A stretch of 64,000 nucleotides of DNA from Sparassis latifolia (lineage: Eukaryota > Basidiomycota > Agaricomycetes > Polyporales > Sparassidaceae), in the NCBI GenBank assembly GCA_018466975.1, contig CM031560.1, forward strand, positions 744,001 to 808,000, in the 5' to 3' direction. The notes beneath the pieces are model-generated. The model saw nothing but the letters and a program-made list of their open reading frames with translations, ran no database searches and had not been told where the DNA came from. A program made the position numbers and the translations under genes. This document shows, piece after piece, positions 22,384 to 35,047 of the stretch (position 1 is the first letter of the stretch; the number at the start of each line of letters is the position of its first letter).

Positions 22384-24928
22384 ATGAGTTCTGCATCCTA
22401 CCTACCCGTCACTCGAGTCCCCTTCCATGGAAGCAGTAGCAAGATCGTTGCTTTCACCGCCCTGGGCGCATTGAGGCGACGGGCCGTCTTCGCCGGGCTA
22501 CTGACCACCTCTCTCCTCGTCCTGTTCGTCTTGCTGCGATACACTCTCAAGGAATTTGACATAGAGGGTGCGGGGCTGGATATTTTGAGTCCTTCGGTGG
22601 ACTTGCTGGCATATTTGCCTCTCGAAATTCCCAAAGGCTCCAGCTTATCAGCACGCCTCAAGCCTGTGCGCGGACTTCCGATTTCTTGTCTCGACGCACA
22701 CTTTGCTCTGGGAGAAATATGCTACGAAAAGGAGATACAACCAATTGACGTGCTTTGGACATGGGTGAACGGATCTGATCCACTCCTACAGCGCGCAAAA
22801 TCGAGTGCACAGGAACGCTACGAAAGGAAAGACCCGTACCGACCTATGATAGATGCATCGTCACAGGCGAGGCTGTATAGGTGCGAGTTATCGCTGCACG
22901 CTCCTATACATTCGTTGAGACAGCACCAGGGACCACGATGAGCTGAGACATTCGCTCCGTTCGGTTCTGCAGCACTTCCGCGGATACACGACCCGATTTC
23001 ACGTCCTAACAGCCGACTTTCCCGTGCCTCGTACTCCTGCTCCTACCAACGCCACTAACTCCACATCCAACACTGTTGACTCTACTATCAATTACACGCT
23101 GTCCGATTCATGGCGCCTGGGACAGATCCCACAATGGCTGGACCTGGATAAACGAACAGACTCAGTCTGGAAGGACGGAAGTGTAGCGCTGTCTCTTAAA
23201 CACCATGCCGAAATATTCACCCCTTACGAGGGTACCAATTTCAATAGGTGAGTCAAAATGTCTGTTTTTTATACTCCCACTGATTCTCGAAGTCTGGCCA
23301 TCGAGTCGCAATTAACTCATTTACAAGATATCTCCGAGAATTTGTGCGTTAACCCAGTCCGGTGCGCTGAATTTAATTCTGACTTCATTGCAGCATCTAT
23401 ATGGTCAGCCAGCTTCGCCTGAACTTGACTTGTCCAGCTGACATTCTCAGAATGACGATCTCTTCATGATGAACCCAATGACGCACACGAGCTTCTATAC
23501 GTCGGCATACGGCGTTGTTTTGCATCTGCAATCCAACCTCCTTGTTCCCCCAACGAAGCCGCACCCGAGAACACAAGGAGAATGGAAGAGTATGGGCCTA
23601 ACTAACACAATGCTTGGTATGTAGGTCTTCGCAGCTCTTCAATGTGTCTTTGATCGTTCTCCAGGGACGAGGTTTGGCATCCGCTACCGTCCGTACGTGG
23701 TGCATGAGGCGAAGACGGCATCCGTGCCATTGCTGCACGAAATGGCGCTTATGTGGCCTGGGCAGTTTGCGCTGACGGCGACGCACGCATTCCGCGAGAC
23801 GCAGGGTGGTGACGGTGACGTGAACACAATGTTCTTACTATCGCATTTCGTCGTCGAGCGTGCTCGCGAGGCATTGCTGTGGAGCTGGATCGTTGGGCGC
23901 GTCGGAGGCTTGGAAGACGAATGGGGAGAGCGGGAGGCGTCGCTCGCCTGGGCGGAACTGGGCGGTGGACTGGAGGATAAGGGTCTTCTTGTCCAGACTG
24001 AGTACAGGGATACGTTAGAGAAGTCGAGAGTAGAGAAGTTCCTGAAGGAGAGTGGGCATAAAGGGCAGGGTAAGACGACGTATGTCTTCTGTGAGTTTGA
24101 GAAATCTACCCCTCCTGTTTGTTCGGTGATCCAATTTTTTGGTAGCTTCTCTGGACGGTTATCCTTACACGACGTTGGGGACCAGCGGCCAGCCAAGATG
24201 GCCGTCAATGGCCAGAGATACAGGACCTGGAGACCTTCCGAGTTGCAGGATCTCATACCAGGACTGCTTCACGACCAACGAGGGGTTTAGGAACAGCACG
24301 ACTACTGCTAGCGGAATGTTCATGAATCTAGCTTTCCGGAAACCCAGATGCGGGGATTGTGGTAGGTTGGCGTCGTAATCCATGAATGCATCCTAAGCTG
24401 ACTGGGATGACAAGCAATCATGGCGCTCGTACATGCGAGCGGCAGCATCGGGCTGTCGAAATTCCTGCCATCGCAGGAGCGTACACTGCCAGCCTCGTTG
24501 CAAGACGGTGACGGTGGAGATCAGCCTGCGAAAGTCCCACATTTACCGCTGGTCGCTGACTGGCAGAACGGCGACTTCAGCCTTCGTGCAGTTATGAACA
24601 CGACGCGGACGAGCAGTGTCAAAGACTGGGCCTTACAACTCCTGCAGCGCTACCGATACATGATAGGTCCGTCAGTATTCTCCTGACCTAGATGCCGCGC
24701 TGAACTTGCGTCCCTGCTATAGGAGAGACCCCTTCATTATTTGAACGCATCACCAGTCCTAAGCAGCTGACGGCAGTGCTAAACCGGATCGATGCGAAGT
24801 CGGACATTGCCCTACTGTGTCTGAACGACGACGTCGCCATCGAGCGGGTGGACGCGCCGGTAACAGCGATTCTGAAGAAGTGGCAAAGCAAACAGTGGAC
24901 GCGCCGTGCGAGCTGGGAAAAGTCGTAG
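22384..24928 (+). CDS. Stealth-family glycan phosphotransferase (Xpt1-like), paralogue 2
   Basis: Second copy of the Golgi-type Stealth enzyme. The anchor is at about residues 35-58 (AVFAGLLTTSLLVLFVLLRY). Stealth region 1 reads IDVLWTWVNGSDPLL, then RDHDELRHSLRSVLQHFRGY and QIPQWLDLD, NDDLFMMNPMTHTSFYTS, HEAKTASVPLLHEMALMWPG and CLNDDVA near the end. Nine exons fit: 22384-22880, 22930-23247, 23293-23343, 23394-23403 (10-nt micro-exon), 23451-23616, 23665-24090, 24146-24361, 24415-24666 and 24723-24928. Compared with paralogue 1, the intron after the TS dipeptide is missing and a new one appears between NTMLG and TRFG; the other junctions agree in position and phase. Codon third positions are clearly less GC-biased than in paralogue 1. 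Both copies keep the motifs, so both are probably active, perhaps on different acceptors. An upstream in-frame ATG at 22300 is less likely because it would lengthen the cytosolic tail with non-conserved sequence. Confidence 0.87.
23394..23403 (+). other. 10-nt micro-exon in Stealth paralogue 2
   Basis: CATCTATATG lies between GT-AG introns of 50 bp (23344-23393) and 47 bp (23404-23450). It differs from the paralogue 1 micro-exon at one silent position and encodes the same residues. Confidence 0.8.
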
Positions 24929-25262
24929 CCCGCGCCGGCGCTGTTTTGCACGTAACTTATCATGCTATCATGCAGTGACAGTTTTGTTCTTGTAGCACAG
25001 TCGTTCATGCTCTCCACAGTCGCTCAGCTCTCCATAGTAGATAGATACCCCGGGTCCCTTGGTTGAAATCCGCGGCGTCTCACTCCTCCGGAATTATCTG
25101 TTTGCTAATCTTGTCACATCTGGGATTGTTTCGTTGTAATTCCACTAGTAATATACCTGGTGTCTGGATTCTGATATTGAGGTAACGAATGCGCCATTGT
25201 TTGAATTTCAAAAATCCGTCGTTAGCACCCAGCGTAGAAAAATGTCATTGGTAGACACAGTA

Positions 25263-26362
25263 TCACGACGATAATTGCGCATGTCCGCTAGCCTGCCGCC
25301 ACTGGCTCAACCAAGCATGATCCTGGCCTTTTGTTTGCAGCGCCTTCTCGATCTTGTTGAGCGTCCACGCGAGCCATGCCTTCTCCTTCCCGGACTCCTT
25401 TGCGCGCTCCATGCTCTCGCGCGGCAGCTGCATCGTTTCCGGCTCGACCTTCTCCAGAAGGGTCATCAGATGCGGGACCATCTCGCTCGCGATAGCGAGC
25501 GACTGATGTGTGCCGTGCTTGAAGCATGCTGACGTGAGCATCGCGCAAGAAAGGAGATCGGACGAGACGACAGGTAGCTTGTAGACGCGGAAGAGTGCGG
25601 AAAGAGTGATAGTATATTGTAAAGGGTGCTCGACATGCAAGGAATGGAGCAGGCGGCGGGCTGCGGTAAGAGACGACAGGTCGAAACCATACTTGGGATG
25701 GTCGCTGAAGACCTGGAGAGCAAGTGTCGGGCATTTCAGCTCCTCGCACCGGCCTGCAAGCGAGTCGCGGATTAGCTTTAGTTGGAGTAGAGCACAATTT
25801 GTGAAGGATGCGACTACTCACGTACGAATAGCTCAACATTTTGTGGATTGAATTTCCTCTTCGAGTCTCTCCACAGGGGGAACATCTCCACAATACCCTC
25901 CATCTGCTCCTTCGTCGTCGCCAGGCCGAATAGATGTTGCCACGTAGCATTTCGTACTTGCGGGACCTTCACAGCAGGCTTTCGCCCAATCCTATCAGAG
26001 ACGAACTTGCGAGTGTCGTTAAAGCGTGTCAAACGCGCTTCCGGGCTCAATTTTTGTGAAGAGCTGCCTCCTGCCCCTTCAGGAGTACCTGCATCCTTGC
26101 CAAAGCTATCATCTAGACCGAAAAGGGACTCCCCAGAGTCATCCGAGCCAAAGAGGTCCCCGCTGTCGGCTTTCGAACCTTTCTGCTTCTTCCTCAGCGC
26201 TGCAGGTAAAAGAACAGTTAGACTTGCAAAGCATACAAGCTACGGAGGAAACTCACCAAGTGGTGTCTGGTGGAAATTGCGCGCCTGCAGTATCCGCCGC
26301 GGGGAGAAAGGAACGAATGGCGGGCGGTAGGCCCGCTGAACCCTGGTCACTACGCTGGCCAT
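25263..26362 (-). CDS. Putative mitochondrial helical-repeat protein
   Basis: Three exons join cleanly: 26362 to about 26255, about 26199 to 25822, and about 25756 to 25263, with introns ending TTTACCTGCAG and TGCTTGCAG. The N-terminus is basic and rich in Arg, Phe and Pro (MASVVTRVQRAYRPPF, then RRILQARNFHQTPL), typical of a mitochondrial presequence with a cleavage site. An acidic Gly/Ser/Asp linker follows. The rest is alpha-helical, with segments such as WQHLFGLATTKEQMEGIVEM, LALQVFSDHPKYGFDL and YTITLSALFRVYKLPVVSSD that look like degenerate PPR or TPR-type helix pairs. Such proteins often serve mitochondrial translation or RNA processing, but I cannot name the family and assign no function. 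The gene is convergent with Stealth paralogue 2 and ends about 335 bp from it. Confidence 0.7.
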
Positions 26363-26973
26363 GTCAATATATGACCTTTTCGTCAAGCCGAGCAACGCAC
26401 TTGAGCGCCACCGCCGACAAATACGACCAAACTCCACAGATGCCATAAAAGGTGTGCGAAAGTTTTGTCGAAGTCGATTTCCGTCCTCTCGCTCATGATC
26501 AGCCCATTCCACGAAATCAACGGCGGCTCTCATCCCATGAGTTTTTTGCACCCAGAATGAACTTCAATCTATTTGGTAAGCATCGCGTTCGATTCGAATT
26601 CTTGTGATGAGTATTTTGCTGTGCACCAGTCGGATCTTGCGGACGATAAATTCCCTGGCCCTCTATAATACGCTTGAGGACCCTGAACATATTTTCAATT
26701 TACTAAAATGCAGTGTCTTGTTGTATCTGAATTATGCTGACTCTCTTCTCCGTTTTAGCGCAGGTCGCTGACACGTATGTACATACCGGTGATATGTTTT
26801 GTTGACTCATGCCGTTGTTCTTTGGAGCCAAGCCGTCCTGTTCTGCTTCACTAGCGTGCAAATATGTTGCTCTTGAACTGCCTGCACGCATTTGTGCGAT
26901 ATCTTAACACACCGCCTCTGTGAATCTAGGTATCAGAGGTACCATATAGGTACACAATTGAATATTGGACAGG

Positions 26974-29515
26974 TTAACAAGGGAAGGGGTGAACGCGGCG
27001 AATGCGCAGAGGCATCTGGTTACCATTGTCTGGCTGAGATTTGACGCAAGGACGGGCGACCACGCTTTTGCCAACCCATATATGTGACAGTCAAGTTTGA
27101 GATTAAAAAACATGTCAGTATATGCATCCACGGGAATTAGTAGTACGTACTTGATCTTCTTCTCAATTTCGATGGACGAGTCGATGGAGAACTCTAGGTC
27201 ACGGAGTAGTACGTACAGGAAGACTTTGATCCTGGACCGAACGCACTGTCAGAACAGCCTTAACGATACACAGATCAGGTACATACTCGCTGAGAGCAAA
27301 GCGGTAGCCGATGCATGCTCTGGGCCCGTGCCCGAACGTCAACATGTTGCCCCACAAGCCAGGCTGGATCGATTTCCTGCCATCCAAGGTGTCCTGCTTC
27401 ATCTCCTCCCTCATCTCCTCCCACCGCTCCGGACGGAACACCTCTGCGTCCTCGCCCCACACTCTCTTACTCTTGTTCGGCGCCTGGAGGGGGATGCTCA
27501 CGAGATCTCCCCGCTTCACGCGGACCTCTGTGCACACATGGCCGCGGCGGTCACGCAATGGCCGCTCTAGAGGGATCACGTCGTCCGATGTGGCAACACG
27601 CATTGTGGAGACGACTGGTGAGTGCAGGCGCAGTGACTCGCGCACGACGTAGTCGAGGTAGGGGAGACGGTTGATCGCGTCAAATAGTGCGGAAGACGGG
27701 GGAGTACAGGAATCACCAGAGAGTAGGGTGGGGACAGTGCAAAGGTGATTGCGAAGAGTCGCTTGTATGTCGGACGCGCGTGCGAGAGCATACAGCGTCC
27801 ATGTCAGTGCGGCCGCAGTTGTTTCGTGTCCTGGGATGAGTGTGCACCGTGTCAACGAGACAAATATCAGAAGAATACTAAAATGACATACCTGCTGAAA
27901 GGAAGGTGGAAATTTGGCAGAGTATCTCTTCGAGGGATAGCCGCTGAGACGAGACAGAGGACAGGTTGGATCGGACTGTAAGGGAAGAGTCAGCGACGTC
28001 CAGATCGCTAATGAAATAGTAATAGACCGCACTTACTGAGAATGCTAAGAAGATCTTGTCCTGACAATGGCATATCATCATCCAAATCGTCTGTCCCTCC
28101 GACTAGCTGTGAGACTGGGTCGGCCGTAATGGATGCTCGTCGCTCCTCAATCAGAGACAGCCCAATTCGGCGCATGGTGGCGTGTGCCTGCTTCATAGTG
28201 GAGTTGTTACTACGCTATGATACGGCGGAATCAGCATACGCAAGGAAGAATCATTGAACACGAATAGATAGCGCGACAAGTATGTCGTTTTGGCATCAGG
28301 GCCACAGAAAGGTCGCGTAGGGAGAGGTCAAGAACATCGCAGATAAAAATTGCGGGCTCACAAAGTTCCTTAGCACAGGGAACCACGCGTGCAGTACGGC
28401 AAAGACACTGAGCTTGGTCGCAGAGCTGAAAATTATGCTAAACGCGTGTGCCAGCTCATTCTCGTTGGGCTCCCCCGCGTTGCATTGAGCTGCAGTCGAT
28501 AGCGAGTCGATGTCGTACCCGAAGCCTCCCTTGCCGATGATGTCGAGTGTCGCGCGTCCGAACCATGGAAGGACATCTACCGTTGGAGATGCCGGTAAAA
28601 TGGGCGAAACCGGGTCGTTGATTCGCGGAGATCGGCTCTGCGAGTGGGTACGCTGTGTCGCTTCGGAGTTTGCGGAGCATTGAGGAAGAAGGAAAGAAGT
28701 TGTAGAGGCCGTGACATGATTAGAAGAAACGGTCGAGGTCTTGGTGCTTGTCGGTAAGTCTGCCGAGGAATTTGAGACGTCGGGGAGACGATTTGATTGA
28801 GGTTGCAATGATATTATATCCAACCATATATCTCGGAGCTGGGAGGGCGGGAACGACGTCAATGAAAACATCGGACGAAATTCACGATAGGAGGATGTAC
28901 AAGCATACCCTGACGGCTGTGTCCCAGAATACTGGATTTAATAGTCTCACATGTGAGGAAGAGAATGCAGGGTTCTTGAAGACAAGGGAAGGACTCGCAT
29001 GAATGGCTAGTACGGAAAATATGCTGAGAGTCTTACAAGTATTTTGCGCTGCAGAAGGAGCGGAGCGCAGTAAACACACGAATGAGAGCAAAATTCAACG
29101 AGTGACTGACCTGCTTGCGATGGACCTCTCCGTCCACCGTCAGCAACCCGTCGTCCCCTGAGGCCATACCGGCAAGAGCAGCTCTCACCCAGTCTGGTTT
29201 GGGATACTCGTACGCGCGATTCATAACATATGCCACCGCGACAGGGTCAGTAGTCATAAGCCGACACCCGCCGAGGAATCCGTGATAAATAAAAGTGCTG
29301 CCGTACTGTGCCTCCCAGCGTAGAATAATATTATTGTTTTCTTGGTCGTGCAATTCGCGCAGATTTCCAACAAAGAAAGATTGCGCAGGGGGTCCAGGGA
29401 GGTATCGGAGAGGGGAGGAAGCCTGTCGGACGAGAAGTCGGAGGAGGGTATACAAGAAATAAAGGACAATAACCACAGGAACAAGAAGCAAAAAGGAATC
29501 GATAGTATGCAACAT
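26974..29515 (-). CDS. Cytochrome P450 monooxygenase
   Basis: Heme-thiolate monooxygenase anchored in the endoplasmic reticulum; substrate unknown. The N-terminal anchor is MLHTIDSFLLLVPVVIVLYF, followed by the proline hinge LRYLPGPP. The I-helix motif is AGHETTAAALTW (about 27830), the K-helix motif ESLRLHSP (about 27630), the PERF-type motif FRPERWEE (about 27430), and the heme loop FGHGPRACIG (about 27330) with the cysteine ligand present. The last exon ends VKSQPDNGNQMPLRIRR, with a TAA stop at 26974. The gene is cut by many short introns. A low-complexity Ser/Thr/Asn insert of about 70 residues (about 28620-28830) sits between the helices before GKGGFGYDID, longer than usual for the family. 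No redox partner or biosynthetic neighbour lies next to it, so pathway membership cannot be inferred. Confidence 0.88.
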
Positions 29516-31295
29516 CACAGAGGTGAAGCAGATAAACTCTACGGGTGTGCGACCAGGGCGCCAGTCTTATATAGCTGCGCGTGGTCGTTAACAAGTTCTC
29601 CAACTTCAGTCGGAGCTTCAGACTACCTGAAGCAAGCTGGGCTAGGAACATCTCCGAGAGATAACCAGAGGTCCGCAGAACGGAAGACAAGATGTTTCAT
29701 TGCTCCCGCATGGCGGGCTGCAGACGTTACAACGTTAAGACTTTCATCAGCACGTGTGGGAAATTTCATTATCTTGCGATCGGCCTCGTCGGCCAAGCAA
29801 GGTTGGACCAATCAAATGCTCTCCGAGCTGCCCGATTTCTCGGAGATCTCCGATCTCTTTCAAGTTCAAGCTTCAGCCCGCGAACCTCCTTAGTAGGCTC
29901 CTACTGTGAACCGGTTCTCTCAGATCTTCAAACTGACAATATTAAGCTTAATCATATTGATAGCGACCAGTTAACAATCGTATGTACTGGGCAGTGCAAC
30001 TCCTCGACTGCGTCAGATGGCTCACTGCGGCAACTCAAGGAGTTCTCAGGCTGCAGATACAACGTTATTGTTTCGACGAGGCGTGCACGGTCAGATGAAA
30101 TGTCACTAATCTGCAAACATCCCCTGCGAGGACATTTTCTCATGAGCAGAAGGGGTCGGATCGTCTGACTTAGCTCGTGTTCGCGTTCTGCCTGGGTGAC
30201 GAGGCGAACGAAGGAAGTGGGCAGTAGGTGAAGTCGGGTAGGCGAGTGAAATGGTGTCGAAGCGGCAGGAGGGTCAGTCTGATCGGACACTGGATGCCGA
30301 CGCAGAGCACCTTGATTGGCCGCTGTAGCACCAGGCCGGCGAGGTAAACGTTGCAGCTCAGGCTGTAGAGCTCTTATTGGTTGCTGCTGCTGCGCGCTGA
30401 ACATCAAGTTTGACACGTTGCCGGAGAAGGCCATGTAATACCCTTGCAGAGCCATGCCCTTGGTAAACGCCGTGCGCGCGTCGTTGTACGTGAGCTTGAG
30501 ACGCTTGACAAAAATATGGAAGTCCTTCTGGGAACTGCAGTGTTTCGAACCTGACATTTACGTCGTGCGAGCCTCGTCAATAAGTGTCCCCTGAGCCACG
30601 TACCAGTGAGAGTAGAGCGCCTTTCGCACCCACACAGACTGGCGATATCTAGCACTCCAAACGATGGACAGAGGAAAGGCAGGAGGGAGGTACGTTTCAG
30701 TTCGAGTCTCATCCAACGGGATGCAACGAGTCACCTGGGTCTCATTCTACAGTAGGTCTGTGGTGTCCGAATCTGGGGTAGGCTAGACCAAACGACGGCA
30801 CTTGGGAAGAAGCGCACGTATTGAGCGGTCAAGGAGGCCCTCTTTGTTGATTCACGACAACGCTGAGGACCGAATGAAGGAAGAGACAAACAGTACTAGA
30901 AAGAGGCCGGAAAAGGTGATGAGGCTGTCACTGCCTTCAAAAAACAGTGAAGCTCATGTATCGGCTGAGACTGTTTCGTTCCCGGAATGAAAATGAAATA
31001 TTGCAAAAGCACAACTTGTCACACAGAAAATCAAGAAACATTTAAATGTGCCTTGGGCACGAGATACTTTGGCTGTGTGATACTGGGGTGATACGGTGTG
31101 ACCGTTACAGGACGCGTTCAATGTGACTCACGCGTCAGCCACACTTTCAAGTTTCAACTGAGAAGACAAAACTTGAGTCGGAATACCTGCAAGAATACCT
31201 GAGCTACTTGCGCTTGAAATCATTGCAATAGGGCTGCGGATATCTCATCCATTACTAGCTTACTTTTTCTATCCTCAGATATCTTTGTGTTCTTC
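29516..31295. other. Intergenic stretch between P450 and USB1
   Basis: A minus-strand frame at 29952-30557 is open for 201 codons (starting MSGSKHCSSQ and containing a Gln/Pro-rich middle). It has no recognised domain and no convincing splice partners, so I do not call it a gene. The stretch should contain the divergent promoters of the P450 (minus) and USB1 (plus). Confidence 0.4.
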
Positions 31296-32427
31296 ATGAA
31301 GAGAGGTGCTTTGGTACCATATGGCAGCTCAGACGAGGAGGAATCTGCGGCAAGCGCACCGCCACCGAAGAAGAGGTAGTAAGCGACTATGCCTCACATC
31401 TCTCTACATTTGATCAGTTACATGTGTATTTATAGGAGACTGCCGGAACTGCAAGCTTCGTTGCTTCCCCAGGTTCCAGCGGATAACTCTGCTTTGCATC
31501 AGGGTCGGATGCGCACTACGCCCCACATTGAGGGCCAATTCGCCGCGTATGTCTATGTTCCCCTGGTTTTGGAACGCAGTTCCGCGCTGTACAAACTTCT
31601 CTTGAAGGCGTACACACTCGCACAGAATATCGTGCCTCCGCTGCATCCCATTGGTATCTTTAACGACACGGATCCGAGCGATGGCGCAAAACCCAGAGCT
31701 ACACATGAGCTTCATGTTTCACTCACCCGGCCTACATACCTGAACGCGCACCAACGTGATGAATTTAAACGTGCAGTGAAAAGCATGACTAGAGCCCATT
31801 CGGAGTATGTCCCCTCCTCCTCCACCATAACATTTCATGAAGTCTAAGAAGATTTCCAGATTCACCGCATCATTTTCGATGTTCGCAGAACTCACGAACG
31901 ATGAGCGCACGAGGATCTTCCTCACCCTCGAAATTGGTGCTGGGCATGCGGAGGTACGTGTTCTAGATCTTCTCGCCGTTTTTCATTCCTAATATGTTCC
32001 GTATTTACAGCTCAAAGCACTCTCAGACACATTGGTACCAGCGCTGCGTTCAATTCGGCAGAAAGAGTTCTACGCAGATCCACGCTTCCACGCCTCAATC
32101 GCATGGGCGCTGCTCGACCGTTCGCCGTCCACTCCAGCACCAGCGCAGGATTTTAGTTCCGACATTCAAAGTTCCACTTCATCTACATACCCTCTTTCTA
32201 CCTCAGAGCCCACAAGTCCCTCCGAGCCCGTAACGCCGCTCCGCGGTAGCCAAGGCTCAACAATGCCGCAGTTCCCCACAATACCCGACTTCCCTCCTAC
32301 ACTGGTGGAAAGTCTCAACCGTGAGTTTGGCGGTACGCTTGTGTCACGGCAAGTCGGTATGTTCCAGGTGGGAGAGGTTTGCGTCAGGATAGGCAAGGAG
32401 GTCAGTAGGTGGGACTTAGTGGGCTGA
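31296..32427 (+). CDS. USB1: U6 snRNA 3'-5' phosphodiesterase USB1/Mpn1
   Basis: Nuclear 2H-family RNA exonuclease that trims the 3' oligo-U tail of U6 snRNA and leaves a cyclic phosphate. Four exons: 31296-31375, 31436-31804, 31860-31953 and 32011-32427. The N-terminus VPYGSSDEEES is a family-typical acidic start. The two catalytic HxS motifs are present as ELHVSLTRP (about 31710) and FHASIAWAL (about 32090). The segment between them, LTNDERTRIFLTLEIGAGH, also fits USB1. The third exon junction uses donor GTATGT at 31805; without it the frame stops early. A Ser/Thr/Pro-rich insert of about 50 residues follows the second HxS motif (about 32120-32260). The gene lies 333 bp upstream of the METTL25-like gene in the same orientation. 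Confidence 0.88.
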
Positions 32428-32759
32428 TTGGGCCAGTTAGTTGGGTGTTGTGGATGTACGGTAGTTATGTGGTTGCTTCCTATATACGATACGGATGATC
32501 TGATGAATGTGAGGTAACCGGGTGGGCTTCGTCGTGCGCTCACTCCAAGTTCAAACCAAGATCGAGTATGAAATCGATCGAGACCGTTGCCGTTGCACTC
32601 CTTGACCACATCCACCGTGCTTTTCTTTCACCTAACCCACTTAATCCCACTTACTCCAGAAGATGAAAATTGGCCACTGATGAAGACGAGTTAATAGCCT
32701 TGGAAACCTCATTGCCTCTCCCGTCCATATCTATAGCTAACGACTGCAACTGAAATCCA

Positions 32760-34819
32760 ATGGCAGAAGAACTGGGCCTTATGCACGACATCTCATCTTT
32801 TCTTCACCAACCACTCACAGAGAGCCTGCTCTCTGTGCACCCCAACCAGCTGTGCTCTCCCTCTTTCGACATCCCGTCGCTCTGGATCTCTTGGTGGGAT
32901 TGGGCCGGTGAAACCCAAGTTGAAAACAACCTCCTGCCTGAGCATGCTTCCGCTCCAACTGTGCCGAAATCGCTGGTTCTCCTGCGTTATTATCTCTGCG
33001 GATCCGATCCCAATATCGCAGGAAACTCTTGCATCCCATACGATTTGAGGATCTTGGTGGATGAGGCACGCCGATTGCAAATTTCTCGCCAGACTGGTCT
33101 CGCACGTCCAGCTCTATGCACTGGAAATCACGAAGCTAATGATGCAAAGACAGAGCATGGTGGTAGTGGCTCAGACGATGGACCTGGAGTTGCATTTTTG
33201 AGCTTCCAGGACCAGCGTTTGCGTGGCATGTCTCCAAAGAAAGCGCACGAAGTCCTGAGGATGACAGAGTGCATCTCAAGACTAGTCTCATCTTGTACGA
33301 GACTGGGAAACGTCAGGCATGCAGTGGACATTGGTGCCGGTCAAGTTCGTCTTATCTCTCATTCGCTACTCGATTCGCATTGCATGGGTTCCTCCCGGGT
33401 TTAAGAACTGTCGGTGGATCATCTGCTTTTGACGTCGCCCCCGAGCCACATAACAAGCAATGAGCTATCGACCGCTCCCCGGGTTCGGTTGCACAATCAC
33501 ATCTAGGCATCTTATGCGCATATTGCCAATGTTGTGGCAATTGCTTTGGATGCCTTCACTATTGAAGTCCTTTTCATCACATTTTACGATGTATAGTTGC
33601 TGATTTGACTGTACACCAGGCATACCTGTCTCGCCAATTGCGAGATGACATGAGCATGCGTGTGCTTGCTCTTGACTGGAGCGACACGCAGACCAAAGGC
33701 GCTGCGAGACGGGATGAAGTGTCCCAAAATACTGGACACCCTCAGAAGGCAGCATCTGATCCTGCCGCAAGTGCCGCATCTCGACCGATGTGTGGTAAAG
33801 ACTTGCTGACATATAAAACAACCAGAATCACCGCAGATTCCCTTTTGAAAGTCACGGACGAGTGGATCAACGACCAAGTGCTGGGCAACTCAATACCTCA
33901 TCTACATGTGTGCAATTTAGATGGAACACAATCTGATCAGGAGCCGGTCCCCGTCTTTCTGGTTGCGTTGCATGCATGTGGCTCCTTGACCCCCCATATC
34001 TTGCGGGCGTTCCTATCGTCATGCAGAGCTGACGATACCACAAGAACGTGGGTGTCTAGTGCAGCAGTCATCGTTGGATGCTGCTACAACATGTTGGATC
34101 CCAAGGGTATATATCATATCGTTTACGGCCTCGATACTTTCTCAAGGCTTACGCGACATAGATTTCCCTCTATCGGACGCCTTGACGTCGTCCTCCCAGA
34201 CTGCACAAGTGGTGCTCACGCCCAGTCACCTCCAGCTGGCCGCACAGGTTCCTTCGCAGTGGCTGCGTACCGAAGATACATTGAATGCTGCGAAGCTGGC
34301 CATTAAAAAGGTCGTGTGGAGAGCGTTGCTCCAGGGCATGCTGGAGAAGCGAAGAGCTGAGACTGGTTCACTTGACATGCATGAAGGCCAACGCGAGACT
34401 GCAGGGGCTGGTGCGGGTCCGCGACGACTGGGAAGACTGAATAATTCTGTATACGTGGACTGGAGCATCTTTCTCGCTCAGGCTAGCTCAAAGCTTGGTG
34501 TTGACCTCGCTGAGTCCGAGGGGAGAGATATGGCCATAGAGAGCCGTATGGAAGTCTTCCACGTGCTGCGCTGTATCCTGGGCCCCGTAGTGGAGAGTCT
34601 CATCCTACTGGATCGTCAGCAGTACCTGAAGGAGAAGCTGCAGGTGTGTAATCCTGAACTTATTGGTGTGCGTCCGAGGTGAAGGATGTTTTATGTCTAC
34701 AGGATACAGAGATGGACGTGCGACTAGTCAACTTGTTCGATCAAGCATCTGGGAGTGGTCGGAATGTTGCTATTGTGATTGCCCCTAGGCTTGCAGAAGG
34801 AGTGCTTCCATGGCCTTGA
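32760..34819 (+). CDS. METTL25-family methyltransferase-like protein
   Basis: Class I SAM-dependent methyltransferase fold of the METTL25/RRNAD1 group. The SAM-binding motif is VDIGAGQAYLSRQL, formed across the first intron (33349-33620). The later family motifs VALHACGSLTPHILRAF (about 33965) and VIVGCCYNML (about 34070) are intact. Four exons: 32760-33348, about 33621-34108, about 34162-34641 and about 34703-34819. The last ends GVLPWP with the TGA at 34817-34819. The first intron, about 270 bp, is unusually long for this window. Human relatives have been linked to ribosomal-protein histidine or rRNA methylation, but the target in fungi is not settled and I assign none. The gene is convergent with the membrane-protein gene at 35048, with about 230 bp between stops. 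Confidence 0.82.
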
Positions 34820-35047
34820 GGCCCTTGTGCCAATATTTGCCTCCAGTGCATGGTAGTGCAAGTATAGATCCTTGCAGCTGTCGGAGCCTAGCCTGGCGCG
34901 TTCCTCCATTGCCTCATGCCGATAGGTGGGTAGTTATCACTGCTAGGAATCTACAATCACACTATACATTCTTCTATTACAAATACAAGAGTTATATGGG
35001 AATTATTATACGAAGCACAAGAAATTGATGCCACAACACATTGTCCA

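Noticed and set aside
29952..30557. 201-codon minus-strand frame between P450 and USB1
   Set aside because: No domain, no splice partners, and a composition that shifts within the frame; insufficient for a gene call.
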